In this document: positions 1 to 10,939 of the stretch, piece by piece | Position numbering within the stretch: position 1 is the first letter of the stretch | Layout: each line of letters starts with the position of its first letter | Source: Zygnema cylindricum | Taxonomy: Eukaryota; Streptophyta; Zygnematophyceae; Zygnematales; Zygnemataceae | Assembly: GCA_037447655.1 (NCBI GenBank) | Contig: JBBHKE010003380.1 | Span: 1 to 64,000 of the forward strand | Length of the DNA: 64,000 nucleotides | Reading direction: 5' to 3' | Made by a program: the position numbers and the translations under genes | Notes under the pieces: generated by a model | What the model was told of the DNA's origin: nothing | Seen by the model: only the letters and a program-made list of their open reading frames with translations | Databases searched by the model: none

Positions 1-1840
1 GCAGAGATTTCCTTTGTGGAAATGTAATCGATTGGACTCTTGTTGTTTCCATTTTCCTTTGGAGTGGAGACAATATGCGAGCATTAGTTTCTCTGGAATC
101 CTGTAAGTTCGTTCTAAACTTTGTCTGATGCTCCTTAATATGAACTGTTTTGCAATTCGGATTTCTCAATGCCTTTTTCTTCATGTTTCTATCCCGCTTA
201 ATTTCTCCCTTTCCTTTGGACCTCTCAACTAACTGTTTGGTTTCCTTTCCAGGCTCGAAGAATTTTCTTGGCGGTCTGGGATTATTCGTGGTGGTTTCTT
301 CTGAATCTTCTCCCACTTTCCTTGTACTCCCGAATATTGCTTGGTAATTCCTGTGTCCTTCCTCTGTGAATCGACTCCTGTCCTGCATGACCTGCACATG
401 TGATGAGCTGTCTAGAGAAATCTGTAGGTTTTGCCAGCCAACATTGGTTAGAAAATCTGAGTTTCCCTTTCCTATTCCGTGATTCATGGTAGCTTCCTTT
501 GATTGCCTTCTAATCCTTGTCTGTCCCTGTATCCCTTTCTCTGTTGCACTCTTTGCTGTACTCTTTGCTGCAGATCTTTCTTGAGTCCTTCCACTAGGAG
601 TTCCTTCTATTGGTGGAGCTCCTCTATGTGGGCAGGCGGTGGCGGAATTAGCTCTCTCCTGATTCCCTGTTCTTTGACACTTCCAATGGCCGAATGGTAA
701 GTTCCCATTCATCCCTCCTCGAGTTGTCATTCAGCCTGCATTGGCTCTGTGTGACTTGAAGTCATCTTTTCCGACTTCTAAGTTCTCTATCACTTTTTGG
801 TTTGTTTCCTTCGGTTTGTTTGAATGAGAGTCTTGTAAGCCACATAATGATGTCGACTCTGACATATGACTTTCTTTTGCTACAGGATCCTTGTACTTGT
901 CTCTGTGCGAGCATTTTTCCCTTTCTCCCTCAGCTATTTGACATGTGGTTCTACGGAGACTTGGAGCTGTGGAGGCTCCCTTATATTTTAGTTTGGGCGA
1001 CATCAAACTCTCTTGGCTTGCACCTATGGCTACTTGCAGCAAATCTGGTAAGAACTCAACTCCTTTGATTGTTCTCCCACTGCTCTCTATGTCTTTGCAA
1101 ACTAGCATTTTTCTGACTTTTACGTTGTGTGTTGCCTCATGTCTTTTGTGCTCATGGTAAAATGTTACCTTCTGTTTCACACTATCAATTTTCTCCCAGT
1201 TGTCATTCTTAGCTATATGGATTCTAATGGATTTGCTCTCATGTTGCAGATTCTTCCTAGTTTTGGACTTTCTGCCTTGGTGACCATGACGGAGGTCGCT
1301 CTTCATGTCGTCGATATCTGTAGCGCTGCGACTACCTCTGTTTCTAGCTTTAGACATTTCTTCTCCACTCTTTCGATCTTCCCTATCTGGTGAGAATTAA
1401 GACTTCTACTGATTAGCATCTCTAAGTTGTTTTCAGTCCGAGAATCTAATATGTTTTGTTTTGTCCAGATTGCTTTTTCGATCATTTTGTGAGCTCTATC
1501 ACCATGTTTCAGTTCCTCTTTTGATCTCAGATTCTCTAGTTTTCTGCCTGTTTGACTTGTTTCTACTTTACTGTTGATTGCCATGTTTTTGTTTGTGATG
1601 TCCCCTATTTGAATTACTTGGGTTTTCACTGACTTGGCTTGTTTTTTGTCGGTGTGGCAGGTCTGTATAATTTGATCTGATTGATGTTCTTGATTCCCCA
1701 CTGGAATCTGGTGAAAATAGAAATAGAGGAGAGTGGTGCTCCCTTTTTGGATGGAGCCGCTTCATCTTGCCTGTCACGTGGTGTCTGACCTTCTCGTGTA
1801 AGTTTTGTCTCCTCCCATTGCTTTCTCTCCCACTGTTGCG

Positions 1841-2956
1841 CTACTCGTTGCTTCTTTTGTTGAACATTGGTCCCTGGTGATCTCCTGTGAGCGTTAATGT
1901 TTCAGATTTGTTTTCTTGCAGATCCTTTGCTGAGATCAACCTATTGTTGGTGATGATGAGGTCCTTGTCCTCGTCTGATTGCACTTTCCTCATCCGCACC
2001 CATCCAACCCGATTGGAGCAATCTCCGTTTGCAACTTCTCGGCTGCGATCTGCACATCTGCATTGGTAAGCCTCTATGCCTATATCGGTGACGAGCGCCA
2101 TTTTGCTTCCGTTGAGTCCTGCGATGCATGTGCTTTCGTTTGTTGCTGATTTTGGATCTGTGGTATGCTCCTTGTTATGCTCCTTGCATGTTGCGATGTG
2201 AAGCTCCTCATTGAGATGATGGACGCTTCCTTTCTCCTTCGGAGGAGTTTCACAAAGTCTGCAAATATTAGTATGATTTTTGACCCTGTCTGTTTCTCCT
2301 GTTTCTCTTTTTCTCCTTGCTCTTGCAGACAAAAAGCTGTTGGAGTCCACATCTCGATGTGACTCGTCGCTGTCGGTCTTGACCTCCGACTGCTTGGCCA
2401 CCTCGCTCCTCCATTGTGCCAGATCCTTGTGAGCTAACACGGTAAGTGTGGTCGCAGATTGAGCTGCTGGGAATCTGTGAAAGATGTGGGTGGTTAATGG
2501 TGTGATGGGTGTTCTAGCCCCATAGGAGATGATAGGTGAGTTTTTAGCATGTTTAATTCTTGAGAAAAATATCTCTTTGAATCTGTTTGACGTTTGTGGA
2601 TTTGAGTTTGGGAAGCTCCAATTTTTGACATCTCCCATGCTCTTTTCCTTCTCGGTCATCCTTGCATGCCCCCTCCTTATTGTCTCCTGTGACCTGGTCG
2701 CCTGTGTGACCCGGTCCCTCATAGGCTTTGTCCGACAGGATATAATGTGTCTTGTCTCTATGCCTAGATCTCTCACAAACACTTTTTGATCCTCTGTTTG
2801 TTTTGCTACTGATGCAGCACTCGTGGGAGTCGACTTCGCCTCGTCAAGTGATGCAATCCTTGGACTCCTCCTTTCACAGGCCTCTTTGGCCCTACATCTC
2901 CTCATCTTTTGTTCTAGACGGTTGAACTCTCTAGGGTCACACTTTGGTGGGCCCAT
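1841..2956 (-). CDS. R1 element ORF, 371 aa, Lys/Arg/Ser-rich, unrecognised (gag-position protein)
   Basis: The ORF starts at the ATG inside the primer-binding site, with an in-frame TAA two codons upstream, so this is the first possible start. The product is basic and polar, rich in K, R, E and S, without a zinc knuckle or other known motif. The frame is conserved in other R1 copies: EFNRLEQKMRRCRAKEA here against EFNRLDLRMMRCKAKEA at 28.6 kb, and SNPQTSNRF against SNPQTSNKF at 27.3 kb. Differences are mostly E/D and K/R. This suggests past coding constraint, in the position where gag is expected. Function unknown. Confidence 0.4.
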   Translation of the reverse strand: MGPPKCDPREFNRLEQKMRRCRAKEACERRSPRIASLDEAKSTPTSAASVAKQTEDQKVFVRDLGIETRHIISCRTKPMRDRVTQATRSQETIRRGHARMTEKEKSMGDVKNWSFPNSNPQTSNRFKEIFFSRIKHAKNSPIISYGARTPITPLTTHIFHRFPAAQSATTLTVLAHKDLAQWRSEVAKQSEVKTDSDESHRDVDSNSFLSARARRKRETGETDRVKNHTNICRLCETPPKEKGSVHHLNEELHIATCKEHNKEHTTDPKSATNESTCIAGLNGSKMALVTDIGIEAYQCRCADRSREVANGDCSNRVGWVRMRKVQSDEDKDLIITNNRLISAKDLQENKSETLTLTGDHQGPMFNKRSNE

Positions 2957-2959
2957 AAC
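2945..2959 (-). other. R1 primer-binding site (half-tRNA initiator Met type) containing an ATG
   Basis: The minus strand reads GTTATGGGCCCACCA directly inside the LTR. This complements the anticodon arm of plant-type initiator tRNA-Met, recalled from memory as ending its anticodon stem-loop with TGGTGGGCCCATAAC. Drosophila copia uses the same anticodon-side half of this tRNA. The ATG inside the site is the start of the downstream ORF. Confidence 0.55.
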
Positions 2960-2960
2960 T

Positions 2961-3569
2961 TATTGGTTTAGGACAATCACCGTAGCCCGTGGCCTCAGGC
3001 TAAAGTAGTCCCGTCCCAAACATACACCGCTGGGGTGGACCTTAGAGAATCACAGTTGTTAGAATAGAGAAGGGAGAAGGCATGGATAGGTAGATTAGAG
3101 AGGCATGTTTAGACAGCTTTGATTTGATTAATAAAATAGGACAACAAAGTACAATTGTTTCTCGAACTTTCTACTCTAATAAAGCTGAATTATCCTCCTA
3201 ATTCTAATGCTATCTATTTTTATGTATAGAAAGACTCAAAAATAATGTCATGTCCGAATTTCATGAATTCTAAGAATTGTAATGTCTGTGTGAGATAATT
3301 GTCTCTAATGCCTGAATGCATTTTATATCTTTGTGTGTTCACTATGCTGTGAAATGTTTATTTGGGTGGTCTTATCACATGATGCCACGTGTCACTGTTC
3401 AGCCACAAACGGTCGTTTTTCTTTTGTCCTGTTTTCGGTACTTTTTGTCATGGAATCGTCCGTCAGATTCCGCACGTGTGAGTCCGTGACGTCACATATA
3501 TAAATCGTGTAGGTTCATTTGTAGCAAAATGTATCGAAAGGAATCGCCCGAGATCGCATAAATCCAACA
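2961..3569 (-). repeat. R1 LTR, copy 1
   Basis: 609 bp, the same length as the inverted copy at 57174-57782. Terminal hexamers are TGTTGG and CCAATA on the minus strand. It contains AT-rich TATATAAA near 3493. The outer end at 3569 abuts a MITE that has lost its left part. Confidence 0.65.
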
Positions 3570-3746
3570 ATTACATCTTTTCTCCGTGCACACTTGTCGA
3601 ATTGTGGATCTAACGATTGCGATTGAAAGGTAAGATTCTCAGCTTTCGATTGGCGGTCTCAAAATGAAAATTAGACAAGTGTGTACAAAGAAAAGATGTT
3701 TTAAGTGGCGAAAAAATTCTTAACCCTAATAGCGATACACGGTGTA
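3570..3746. mobile_element. MITE family M1, partial copy
   Basis: Shares with 44845-45066 the segments CATCTTTTCT...GTGCACACTTGTCG, GGTAAGATTCTCA, TGTTTTAAGTGGCG and the end AATAGCGATACACGGTGTA. The left terminal repeat is missing where the R1 LTR abuts at 3569. Confidence 0.6.
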
Positions 3747-4194
3747 ATAGTAAAAAATGTACGGAATGATGAGCCCGGATAGCTCTAGTAGTCATTGGTC
3801 AAGCAAAGCCTTTAGAGGGAATAGGAATTACTGTTCCTGGCACAAGTGGACAGAACATGGAAGGTTGAAAAAGAAGTCCTCGTGGTCCTTTAGTGTGGTC
3901 AATAGTGATAAAAGTCAACGGTGGTCAATTGAGGAAAGTTCTTGACTTCCGAATGTCAAGAAGGAAGAATGGCAAACGTTGTAGTAATAGAAATTTTATG
4001 TACCACGTCCGAAATTCTAGGTAGCTACTGTAGCTTTCATATTATTGGTGCTTCTCATGGTGTGTTAAGATCGTTATTTGTCTTTTTGCAAAGAAGATCT
4101 TGTATTTCAATCAATCCTGACCGTCGGATCAACAAATTCACAAGCGTGCACTGAAAAAAGAAGTGCGAAGCGACACTCGGTGCACTCCATTCGC

Positions 4195-4397
4195 TACACC
4201 TTGAATCGTTATTAGCGTATAGAAATTATTAGTGTAAATATAAAATTAGCGTCATTCATTCTAATTTAGTGCCAGAAAACGTGGCGCTTTATGGTCCACT
4301 TCCTTAAATAGTGTAATTTATTATATTTAAGGTATCAATGTCAAAATTTTGGGGTGCTGATATAGCGTACATAAGGCTAATAACGATTCACGGTGTA
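4195..4397. mobile_element. MITE family M2 (203 bp, TACACC...GGTGTA)
   Basis: The left end TACACCTTGAATCGTTATTAG is the inverted complement of the right end CTAATAACGATTCACGGTGTA. The interior has CTAATTTAGTGCCAGAAAACGTGG, found inverted in the copy at 23743-23964. The outer TA may be the target duplication, as in Tc1/mariner-type MITEs. Confidence 0.65.
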
Positions 4398-4401
4398 CTG
4401 T

Positions 4402-4621
4402 ACTGGTGTTAATGTTTTCAATTTTTCATACCACTAGAAACATTTTTTTAACGGGCACACGTTTCGGATTGTTAATTTGACGGTCGAGATTGAAAATTAA
4501 GATTCTCACCTTTCGGATGGGTGGTCTCCAATCAAAACTTGGACAGGTGTGCACGCAAAAAGATGTTTTCATTGGCAAAACTATGCCTTAAGTGTGAAAA
4601 TTAACACTAAAAACGGTACAT
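4402..4621. mobile_element. MITE family M1, degenerate copy
   Basis: Follows M2 directly. It carries GGTGTTAATG, the CACACGTTTCGGATTG block, TAAGATTCTCACCTTTCGGA, GTGTGCACGCAAAAAGATGTTTT and TTAACACTAAAAACGGTA, all collinear with M1 at 44.85 kb. The terminal repeats are eroded. Confidence 0.5.
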
Positions 4622-6251
4622 AATGAACTGTATAGAAGTCAACTTAAAGATCCGATTTCAGCGATCAATATTACGCCACGTGTTTCATGTTTCACACGTT
4701 TTTTAGGGTTCTTTTTTAGTATGGTTAGGACTTTTTTTCCTTTCCGTAAGTTTCAAGCGTGATAACTTAAAAGGTTCAACCGATTTTCAGCCGATATCTT
4801 AATTATTGAGCTTTTGTGGGTTTATATTTGCGGGTCATGGCGTATTTTATAATATCGTGACGTGACCCAAAACAAGTGTTTTAATGTTTTATTAACCAAT
4901 GGGAGCTAAGGGCTCTTTTCGTTCCAAAGTCGGGCTGTACGGTAAAATGCGATGAACCGCAAAAAGCCAAAAATAGACCCAAAAAAGCTGAACGATTTCT
5001 ATAGCCGCGGAAATCCAGCGGCTCCAATTATTATTTTAAGCTTTTAATAAATAAATCCTAAAAATTAAAACGTTCATGAAAATCGCCCTCAAAAATTTTG
5101 AGAAACGATTTTTGGATTCAAAAATATTTGTTGATCGACTTGATTCGTCCAAATTTGGGAATCGATAGAAAACTTTTGAGAAGCGTAAGACAACCGTAAA
5201 AAAAAAAAGATTTCTCAAAAAAAATTGTTCTGCCCGTAATTTTTGCCTTTTTGTCGCTACGCGGCGAGTTGTGTTTGTAGCCACAAACCTGGACCGGTTC
5301 TTTCCATGGTCCGTACTATCGTTTAATTAGGGTTAAGACCCGATTTTGTACCAAAAAGTTCCAAAAGTACAGAAAAGTACCAAAAATTTCCAAAAAGTAC
5401 AGTACCCTTGATGAACCAAGCCGTAAGCTTCCTAAGCGTAGGGCTCCGTGCTCAAAGGAAATGTTTGGGGTCAAAATAGTCACTTTTTTTGAAAAATTTC
5501 GGTGACCACAAAACAAAATCCGAGCTCCATGATTGGCTGAGCCGTGGAAATCTGGAAATCCTGTTATTCAAATAATTAAATGTGTGTAGTTTTCTGGGGA
5601 AAACAAAAAAAAGCAAGATGGTAATAAAACTGCCCGTAAAAATTCTAACAATATTTTTAAGCGTCGTAAAATGGAAATTGATTCGTCCAAAAGTGGGATT
5701 TGATCCGAACAGAAAATAGTGAGCCTAAAACCGCCGAAAAACGTTTTTTCCACGTACTTTTGACCTTCGCGTTTTTTTTTTTTCCATTTCTTTGTAACGG
5801 CCACGCGTTATGGCCAAAATTACTGTCCGTACCTATTAGGTCATCTTTCAAAAGTTTTTTTTGCTATTTTTTACCCAATTTTTACCCGTTTTTTGAGCCA
5901 ATGGAAGCCCAACCCTGAGGCTCTTTCCCACTGAATTTTTTTTCCACGGTTTTTAAGTTCGTTAATTAGAAATTCGTCAAAATATTCAAGATTCTAGAAG
6001 ATTTGATTTCTTAAAAAAAAAAAAAAAAAATCTTCTTAAACAGAGCGATGCGGTACAATTGTGTGTAGTTGAAGAGCCGGTTGTGGAAAGTCAAACTAGT
6101 AGACGACAAATTTGCTAGAAATCAAACCGGTTACCGACAATTTTTTTGGAAAAAAAAGTCAAACCGACAAAGGTACAAATTATGTCACAAGATCGCCGGT
6201 GGAACCAGCTGTTCATGTACGGAATATGCCGAACAAATATTGGCTTTTCAC
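4622..6251. other. AT-rich flank without a recognisable gene
   Basis: Short ORFs only. It contains repeated GTACCAAAAA/GTACAGAAAA words around 5345-5410 and homopolymer runs. No promoter can be assigned. Confidence 0.4.
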
Positions 6252-6485
6252 TAAGCACTCTCGTGCTCTATCGCTCTCCCACTCTCTCTCGGCCCCCTCT
6301 CTCCCTCTCCACTCTCCCACTCACTCTTACCCTCCCTCTCCCTTCCCTTCATCACTCCTCTCCCTTCCTCTCCCATCCGTCCTCCCTCCCTCCCCCTCTC
6401 CCTTTCCCCATCACTTTCACCCTCCCTCCCCCACCTCCTTCACTTCTCCCTCCCCCTCCTACTCCTCCTCCCCCTCCCTCCCCGT
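6252..6485 (+). repeat. Pyrimidine-only tract (CT-rich) upstream of gene A
   Basis: Nearly pure C and T on the plus strand for about 230 bp, about 160 bp 5' of the proposed gene A start. The long Ser/Pro ORFs over it are a compositional artefact. Confidence 0.7.
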
Positions 6486-9400
6486 TTCAAAAGTCCACGC
6501 TGAACTTATAATTGGTAGACAAAGTCTCCAATTTTCTCTAAACTCACATATTAGAGTTAGATACCATTTATAGAACATGATTTGCAATAATCATGGACAA
6601 AATAGGAAAAGAAATTGTTCTTACCCCACATTTTCCTCGAAAAAAATGGGAGTGGCCATAAAAATCACTATAGCAATTGTAATTTGGGTACACTTAGAAT
6701 CTCAAACTTCTTTCATGTCAATCTTATTATCTCTTATCTCTCACCATATGAGTTCTCCTCCAATCCGCAAACCTATTGTAGTTTCTTCTCCATCACCCTC
6801 AAATTCACCCTCTCTCCCTCCACCCCAAAAAATATCACAATTTCCTTCTCCACTTCCCTCAACTCCTTCAACCTCCATAATACCACTTCTTACCTCTCCT
6901 CCTTTGTCACTAACGCTACAAATACTTCCTCCACCCTCACCTTGCTCATCTCTACCAAACTTCCCCTCCTTCCTTCCTTTCACCACCCTCCGTTCCATGC
7001 CACCCTCCTCCCCACCCCCTCCTTCCTCTACCCTTCTTTTCCTTCCCCCTCCCCACCACCCTTCCATTTCCACCCTCCATTTCTTTTATTTTTCATTCCA
7101 CCATCTTTCCATCCGATCATTTCTCCGTTCATCAGCCACCACTATCAGATCTACGATCCGTACAACTTGTACCACCAATGACTTCCCCACCACCACCACC
7201 ACCACCACCACCACCTTCACTACCTCCATTTTCACAACCTCCACCTCCACGTCAATCTCCTCCTTTGACTCTCTCCGAACTATCTCCACTTTTTCCAAAG
7301 CCATCAGCCTCTCCACCTCCTGCCTCTTCGTCTCCACCTCCTCCGTTTTCTCCTCCTTCGCCCCCTTGTGAAACTCTACTAACAGGTTCGTTTTAAGTTG
7401 TTAGGAATAAAAAGGATATTTTTAATCTAATGTTGGTCCATCCTTTTTCAGCTACACACTGAAATTTTCGTTTTTCCTTTATGAATATGATTTTCTATTT
7501 CTGAGTTTTTTGTACAGAAACGCACTAACTGCCACATAAAAAATTGGGTATGAAATGGGGGTTATACAGTTCTCTAATTTTGTCTTTGAATTTTTGTATT
7601 ATTTAGGATTACGGAAATGGAGCAATCGATGTATATGGCCAAATTCCATAATTCCGGGTATTGGAAATTTTGGAATTGGTGAAAATGCCACCTTTCCTTT
7701 TGGAACAGAGATTCTCCTAGACCTGCCGAACCTGGATCTGAACCTTCTGTTAATTTTGGGAAAATTAACGTAAGGCCCAAACCTTCAACTTACTAATCGC
7801 TATTGATATTAATAACACTAATTCGGTCCTGGTATTGTTTTTGCTCAGTAAACACAAATAGCATTAACATACTGATTGTTTCTTTCTTTACCCTTGTTGT
7901 CTTTGTGGTCTACAATCGTCCACGTCTTTTGGACCGAGACTCAAACAACCTTGGTACTACTTACTTTTTCACACTGTTAGTGATTAAAGGTATTTTCACA
8001 TTTTTAATCAATGCGAATGAATTCCATTCTTTTAGTATCTCGCTCATCCTCCTTCCAAGTGCCGAATGTTTTGAATGGTAAAAGGAGGTTATTCGCACGT
8101 GTTAAAGACGGATTACATATACCCAATTTCTATATTTTCGTTCCCATTGCAGGTTTCTGGATAGTCCAGATTTACCAAAAATAGTTGTAAAAGCTCACTT
8201 TATAATTGTCGAGGGAGAGCTTGTGATTGGAGAAGATGCTAAACATTTCCAACAAAAAGCTACGATTGAATTGACGCCAAATTTGGAAAACGGAAGATCG
8301 GATTTGCGATACGCTCCGATGAATTCAAAAACCGCTTTTAATGTTGGACATAAAGCTTTCGCAGTGGTATGTTTAACAACCAAAATCAAAAATCAAAATC
8401 AATATTGTATGTGTAATCTACTCGAAAAAATGACAGATAAAAAGGAACCACCAGCATTTTTTGCAGCTTTTTGCCATGGAATGTTTGTAATTTGGAAACA
8501 GGAAATCAATGATGCGTAACCAGTCTCTTTTGAAACAATAACTCCTTTCTAATTTATCAGGTGGGAGGAGGAAAAGTTCGGCTCCATGGAATGCCAGGTG
8601 GTGGCTCCACACCATCCTGGTGTCGTCTTATTCAGAGTGCGAAGGCAAATGACACCAAAATTAGGGTGGACAGTGAGGGGGCCTCAAAGTGGCCGGTAGG
8701 GGGGGTGATTGCACTGGCTCCGACTGACTACAAATTTAATGAGGCAGAAAAGAGAACGATTGTCGCTGGTGAGAACACCTCGATTTTCTCCCCCTTTCTT
8801 TTTTCCTTTTAAGTTTTTCCAAATAAATGTGGCCGTGAGCTTTGATACAAACAAAGCAATCAGTTATTAATGAATTATATAGAGTATGGGAATGTCCTGT
8901 TCAGACCATATCTGAACATCTTTGTTTTGGCTCTAAACTCAAATTCCTTGATCATTCAGTAGTAAACAAAAAAAATGTGAAACTGAACCCAGGAAGCTTG
9001 GGAATATGATTTTTTCAGTTGAGTCGACTGAAAATGGAACCTTTCTTACTTTAAGCTCACCTCTCAAATTCGACCATTTTGGTGATCAAGTCGGTCTTCC
9101 GAATGGTTTCGGAGGTTTTTTTGATGAGAGTGGAGAGGTAGCCCTCCTAACTCGGAATATTGTAATTACCGGAACCGATGAAGGTGATCCATGGGCCCTT
9201 GGAGGTAAGAAACATTTTTTTTTTGTAATCATCCGGCATTGCTATATGATGTCAAGCAATATATTGGGTTTTCAAATCTTATATTAAGAATATTTCTGGT
9301 TCCATTTTTCAGTAATCAGGGTCGCCGATAATGAAAAATCACTTTTCAAAATCTTTCTAAATTTACAAAATTTGAAATTTTGAAGGCGTTCGTTATGTCC

Positions 9401-10040
9401 CTCATTTCTGAAGTGCCGGCTCCTGCCAATTTTTCATAACTAATTCATCTATTTGTGAAATATTTTGTTAATTATTCCATATTCCTTTTGAAGAGCTTTT
9501 TCCAAAGACTGAAAAAGTGAAAAGAAGGATTTGACTGCAGATTTTAATTCTTGGTTTTACGTGGGTTTTCTCAGGTGGACATTTTATGATATTTATGACG
9601 AGTGTTCCGCAAGAAATCGAAGGAGTTGAGTTTTACAAAATGGGCCAGCAGGGAAAACTTGGACGTTACCCTGTGCATTTCCATGTTAACGGAAAGAGTC
9701 CCCACACCGTTTGTCACAATAACGCAATTCACAACAGCAAACAGGTGAGAATTGTAAATCAAACAATTTTTGGTATTGTTCACAAAACAGCCTTACAATA
9801 CCCATCAAATTCATGCAGGAACCACATGCGATGTTGAATATCAGTTCCTCTTATTAGGAATTTCAGCCTGACAGTTTTTATAACAGCTATGGACTCTATT
9901 GCCCTGTTTAATTTCTTTATAACTACTGAGTTTAAACATTCAATGCCAAAAAAAATCTCTGCTCTGATACATTTATTGAACCTGTGCATTTAATCTAGCT
10001 TTGTATTTTTTCACTCTTCGCTCTCTTTTTGTTTTGACCC

Positions 10041-10066
10041 ATCACTTCCCCTTGTTCCCTCTCCCC

Positions 10067-10123
<57 letters not shown>

Positions 10124-10176
10124 GACACAACACTTCCCCTTGTTCTCTCTCTCTCTCCTCTCTCTCCCTCTCGCAG
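10041..10176 (+). repeat. (CT)n microsatellite at the 3' splice site of gene A intron 6
   Basis: A run of CT dinucleotides (about 10070-10120) and CTCTCC units ends at TCGCAG, directly before exon 7. The splice polypyrimidine tract itself has expanded. Confidence 0.8.
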
Positions 10177-10664
10177 CGTGGCATTGTGATTCACGCGTCG
10201 CACGGGATGGAAATTTCCAGGAACGTGGCGTACAATGTCAGCGGACACACATTTCTCGTCGAGGAAGGAGGAGAGACAAATAACACATTTTACAAAATCT
10301 TGGGATTCTTACAGTTCGAGGTGAGTGTGAGAGATTCGCATGTTGAAAAAGATACGAGTGAGATGATTTTAAAAAGGTATTGCTGGTCGTGATATTTGTC
10401 TAATTTAACCACACTGCAGTAATATAGACTGAAATTGGCATGGAAGCTTTAAGGTAATGTTCAATGTTCATGACAGGATGCTGAATTGAAGGCAATTTTT
10501 CTATTTTGGGTTATGTAGTTAGTGTCAAAATTTCAGCATCCGACAGCGATCACCGTCCATCAACTTTCTGGATTTCCAATCGCGCGAATCACTTTATAGA
10601 AAATGTCGGCGCGGGGGCAGCTGACTCTGGGTCAGTATAAAAAATCTTTTTCCACATCTACTTT

Positions 10665-10891
10665 CTGTGTGAGAGAGAGCGAGGGAGAGAGAGAGAGAGA
10701 GGGAGAGGGAGAGGGAGAGGAAGAGTGAGAGTGAGAGGGAGAGGGAGAGAGAGCGGGAAAGGAAGAGGGAGAGGGAGAGGGAGAAGGAGAGGGAGAGAGA
10801 TGGAGAGGGAGAGAGAGGAGGAAGAGGGAGAGGGAGGTATAGAGGGAGAGGGAGAGAGGGGAAGAGAGAGAGAGAGAGAGAGAGAGGGAGG

Positions 10892-10938
<47 letters not shown>
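10665..10938 (+). repeat. (GA)n polypurine tract in gene A intron 8
   Basis: Almost pure purine on the sense strand for about 270 bp, starting about 35 bp after the donor. Confidence 0.8.

Positions 10939-10939
<1 letters not shown>

Larger units (their letters stand above)
1..3569 (-). mobile_element. LTR retroelement family R1, copy 1 (5' LTR and internal region; runs off the window start)
   Basis: Read on the minus strand, a 609-bp LTR (3569 to 2961) begins TGTTGG and ends CCAATA. It is followed one base later by a primer-binding site, GTTATGGGCCCACCA, matching the anticodon arm of initiator tRNA-Met. An ORF opens in that site. The rest of the internal region to position 1 has no recognisable protease, integrase or reverse transcriptase. 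A diverged relative occupies about 23.97-27.76 kb; for example 687-722 resembles 25338-25372. The LTR recurs at 28686-29284 and, inverted, at 57174-57782. I infer a large non-autonomous copia-like family; the 3' end is outside the window. Confidence 0.6.

Noticed and set aside
6741-7337. Glycine/valine-rich minus-strand ORFs opposite the gene A proline-rich exon
   Set aside because: They are complements of a C-rich, T-rich proline-coding segment; composition alone explains the open frames.
10060-10130. CRISPR-like or regulatory array from regular short repeats
   Set aside because: Simple CT dinucleotide microsatellite without spacers, at a splice acceptor.
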